Shown here: positions 63,158-64,000 of the stretch, piece after piece
Position numbering within the stretch: position 1 is the first letter of the stretch
Layout of the letters: every line of letters begins with the position of its first letter
Source: Alphaproteobacteria bacterium
Lineage (GTDB): Bacteria > Pseudomonadota > Alphaproteobacteria > Reyranellales > Reyranellaceae
Reading direction: 5' to 3'
DNA length: 64,000 nt
Assembly: GCA_016870115.1 (NCBI GenBank)
Contig: VGCH01000006.1
Location: 124,001 to 188,000, forward strand
The notes under the pieces: model-generated
What the model saw: only the letters and a program-made list of their open reading frames with translations
Told to the model about the DNA's origin: nothing
Databases searched by the model: none
Translations under genes and position numbers: made by a program

Positions 63158-64000
63158 ATGCCCATCCGCGCCAGTGTCCATCCCCAGCCCGAGCCGGGTC
63201 GCGCCATCCTGCGGCTTGTCGAGCTCGATGCCGCGCCGGAAGGTCTCCAGCTGTCAATCCAACGCCAGCTTGGATCGGAGAATCATCTCGCCGATGACGG
63301 TTGGCGACGCAGCGAAGCGTGGCTGGTGCCAGCCCATGTCGAGCGGAGCGCGGGGGCGATCGACTTCCATCTGGGACCGGAGATCTGCGACCGGCTGGCC
63401 GGCACCGCGACAGTACGTTTGCGCATCAAGGAGCCGGATATCGGCGTGATCGCGACCACGGTGGTGGCTTGGCCGCCGATGCTGACGTCGGGCGCCTACG
63501 ATCCCGGCCGACGCGCTGCGGACGAAACGGTGAAGTTGAAGCCCGCACCGGCTCCGGCACCGATGCCGGCCGCTCCGCCACCTGCGCCGCCGCCCTTGAT
63601 CGCTGAGCGCGCTCCGCCGCCCGCGCCCGTTCGATCAGTCGGTGTCGCGCGTTGGGCGATCGTTGCGGCGGTGCTGGTCGCGCTCGCGGGTGGGGCGCTG
63701 TGGTACGGGACACGCGAGGCCGCGCCACCGCCGGTCGCGGTCGCGCCGCCCGCACCGCCGACGTCTCCACCGGCCCCTGTCGCCGCCCAGCGCACGATTC
63801 GCGACGAGATCGCCGACTATCTCGCGGGCAATCCCACGCCCGAGGCGATGCTCGCCCGCGCCCGGGCGCTCGCGCTCGCGGGCGAGAGCCAGGGCGCATT
63901 CCTGGTGTTCCGCCGCGCCGCCGAGGCGGGCCACGCCGAGGCGCGCTACGAACTCGCGCGTTTCTTCGACCCGGCGGGACCGCGCATCGGCGCTTTCGCG
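63158..64000 (+). CDS. single-span membrane protein with Sel1-like repeats, Srf-associated (3' partial)
   Basis: The frame runs open to the window end, 281 codons. Residues 1-115 form a beta-rich domain (GWRRSEAWLVPAHVERSAGAI, LRIKEPDIGVIATTVVAW). A Pro/Ala-rich linker follows at about 128-165, then one membrane span (WAIVAAVLVALAGGALWYG, about 168-186), another Pro-rich linker and a helical region with Sel1/TPR-like repeats (QGAFLVFRRAAEAGHAEAR). It starts 3 bp after srfC. The domain-linker-span-domain plan repeats that of the two SrfA-like proteins, so it is probably a fifth component. Confidence 0.8.
   Translation, partial: MPIRASVHPQPEPGRAILRLVELDAAPEGLQLSIQRQLGSENHLADDGWRRSEAWLVPAHVERSAGAIDFHLGPEICDRLAGTATVRLRIKEPDIGVIATTVVAWPPMLTSGAYDPGRRAADETVKLKPAPAPAPMPAAPPPAPPPLIAERAPPPAPVRSVGVARWAIVAAVLVALAGGALWYGTREAAPPPVAVAPPAPPTSPPAPVAAQRTIRDEIADYLAGNPTPEAMLARARALALAGESQGAFLVFRRAAEAGHAEARYELARFFDPAGPRIGAFA

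Noticed and set aside
60572..63181. 869-codon open frame on the minus strand opposite srfC
   Set aside because: High GC suppresses stops on the opposite strand. The product has no domain, and the plus strand encodes a clear SrfC protein with GTPase motifs.

Overview
The window is high-GC, densely packed bacterial DNA. There is little intergenic space, many start and stop codons overlap as ATGA or GTGA, and Bug-type and LivFGHM importers, CaiB/BaiF, TauD, PhyH, SDR and molybdenum hydroxylase genes are frequent. This fits an environmental alphaproteobacterium with a large catabolic genome (Rhodospirillales or Hyphomicrobiales, perhaps Reyranella-like). That placement is inferred from gene content only. 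No rRNA, tRNA, CRISPR array or insertion sequence was seen.

Bases 1-15603 (+) read as one catabolic operon. It holds a molybdenum hydroxylase (separate FAD subunit plus a fused 2Fe-2S/Mo-cofactor subunit), a 6-hydroxynicotinate-reductase-like protein, UPF0280 and DUF1185 proteins, an NTF2-like protein, a complete branched-chain-type ABC importer with a fused LivH-LivM permease, a HyuA-type hydantoinase/oxoprolinase, an enolase-superfamily enzyme and an Ldh-type dehydrogenase. Together they look like uptake and breakdown of an N-heterocyclic compound. Bases 15608-25186 hold an amidase/aspartate dehydrogenase/GMC oxidoreductase operon (-), a VOC protein with a Baeyer-Villiger-type monooxygenase (+), then queC, a queuosine-precursor transporter, a universal stress protein broken by an amber codon, and a TauD dioxygenase (-), and an SDR (+).

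Bases 25510-32799 (-) carry a second LivFGHM importer with its binding protein, a TauD-type protein whose iron-binding Asp is Ala, decayed gene remnants, a conserved partner protein, and a selenoprotein of the UGSC type: an in-frame TGA followed by a hairpin resembling the E. coli fdhF SECIS element. Bases 32898-47789 hold a racemase-like protein, PhyH, MmgE/PrpD, two PuuE-like deacetylases, a second xanthine dehydrogenase (xdhAB), an SDR, an alpha/beta hydrolase, a CoA-transferase, a Bug binding protein, a TerC/YjbE membrane protein and a PEP-mutase-like enzyme. Bases 47768-54659 hold a GST, a lower-GC stretch with an HsdR_N-type nuclease-domain protein and a K+-channel-like protein ending at an in-frame amber codon, RidA, purC, and a luciferase-like/MarR/copper amine oxidase operon behind a likely MarR operator.

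Bases 54805-64000 (+) are a compact Srf-type island: two SrfA-like membrane proteins sharing an N-terminal domain but not a C-terminal one, SrfB (actin/Hsp70-fold ATPase motifs), SrfC (dynamin-like GTPase motifs) and a fifth single-span protein cut by the window end. This island and the selenoprotein locus are the two most interesting parts of the window.
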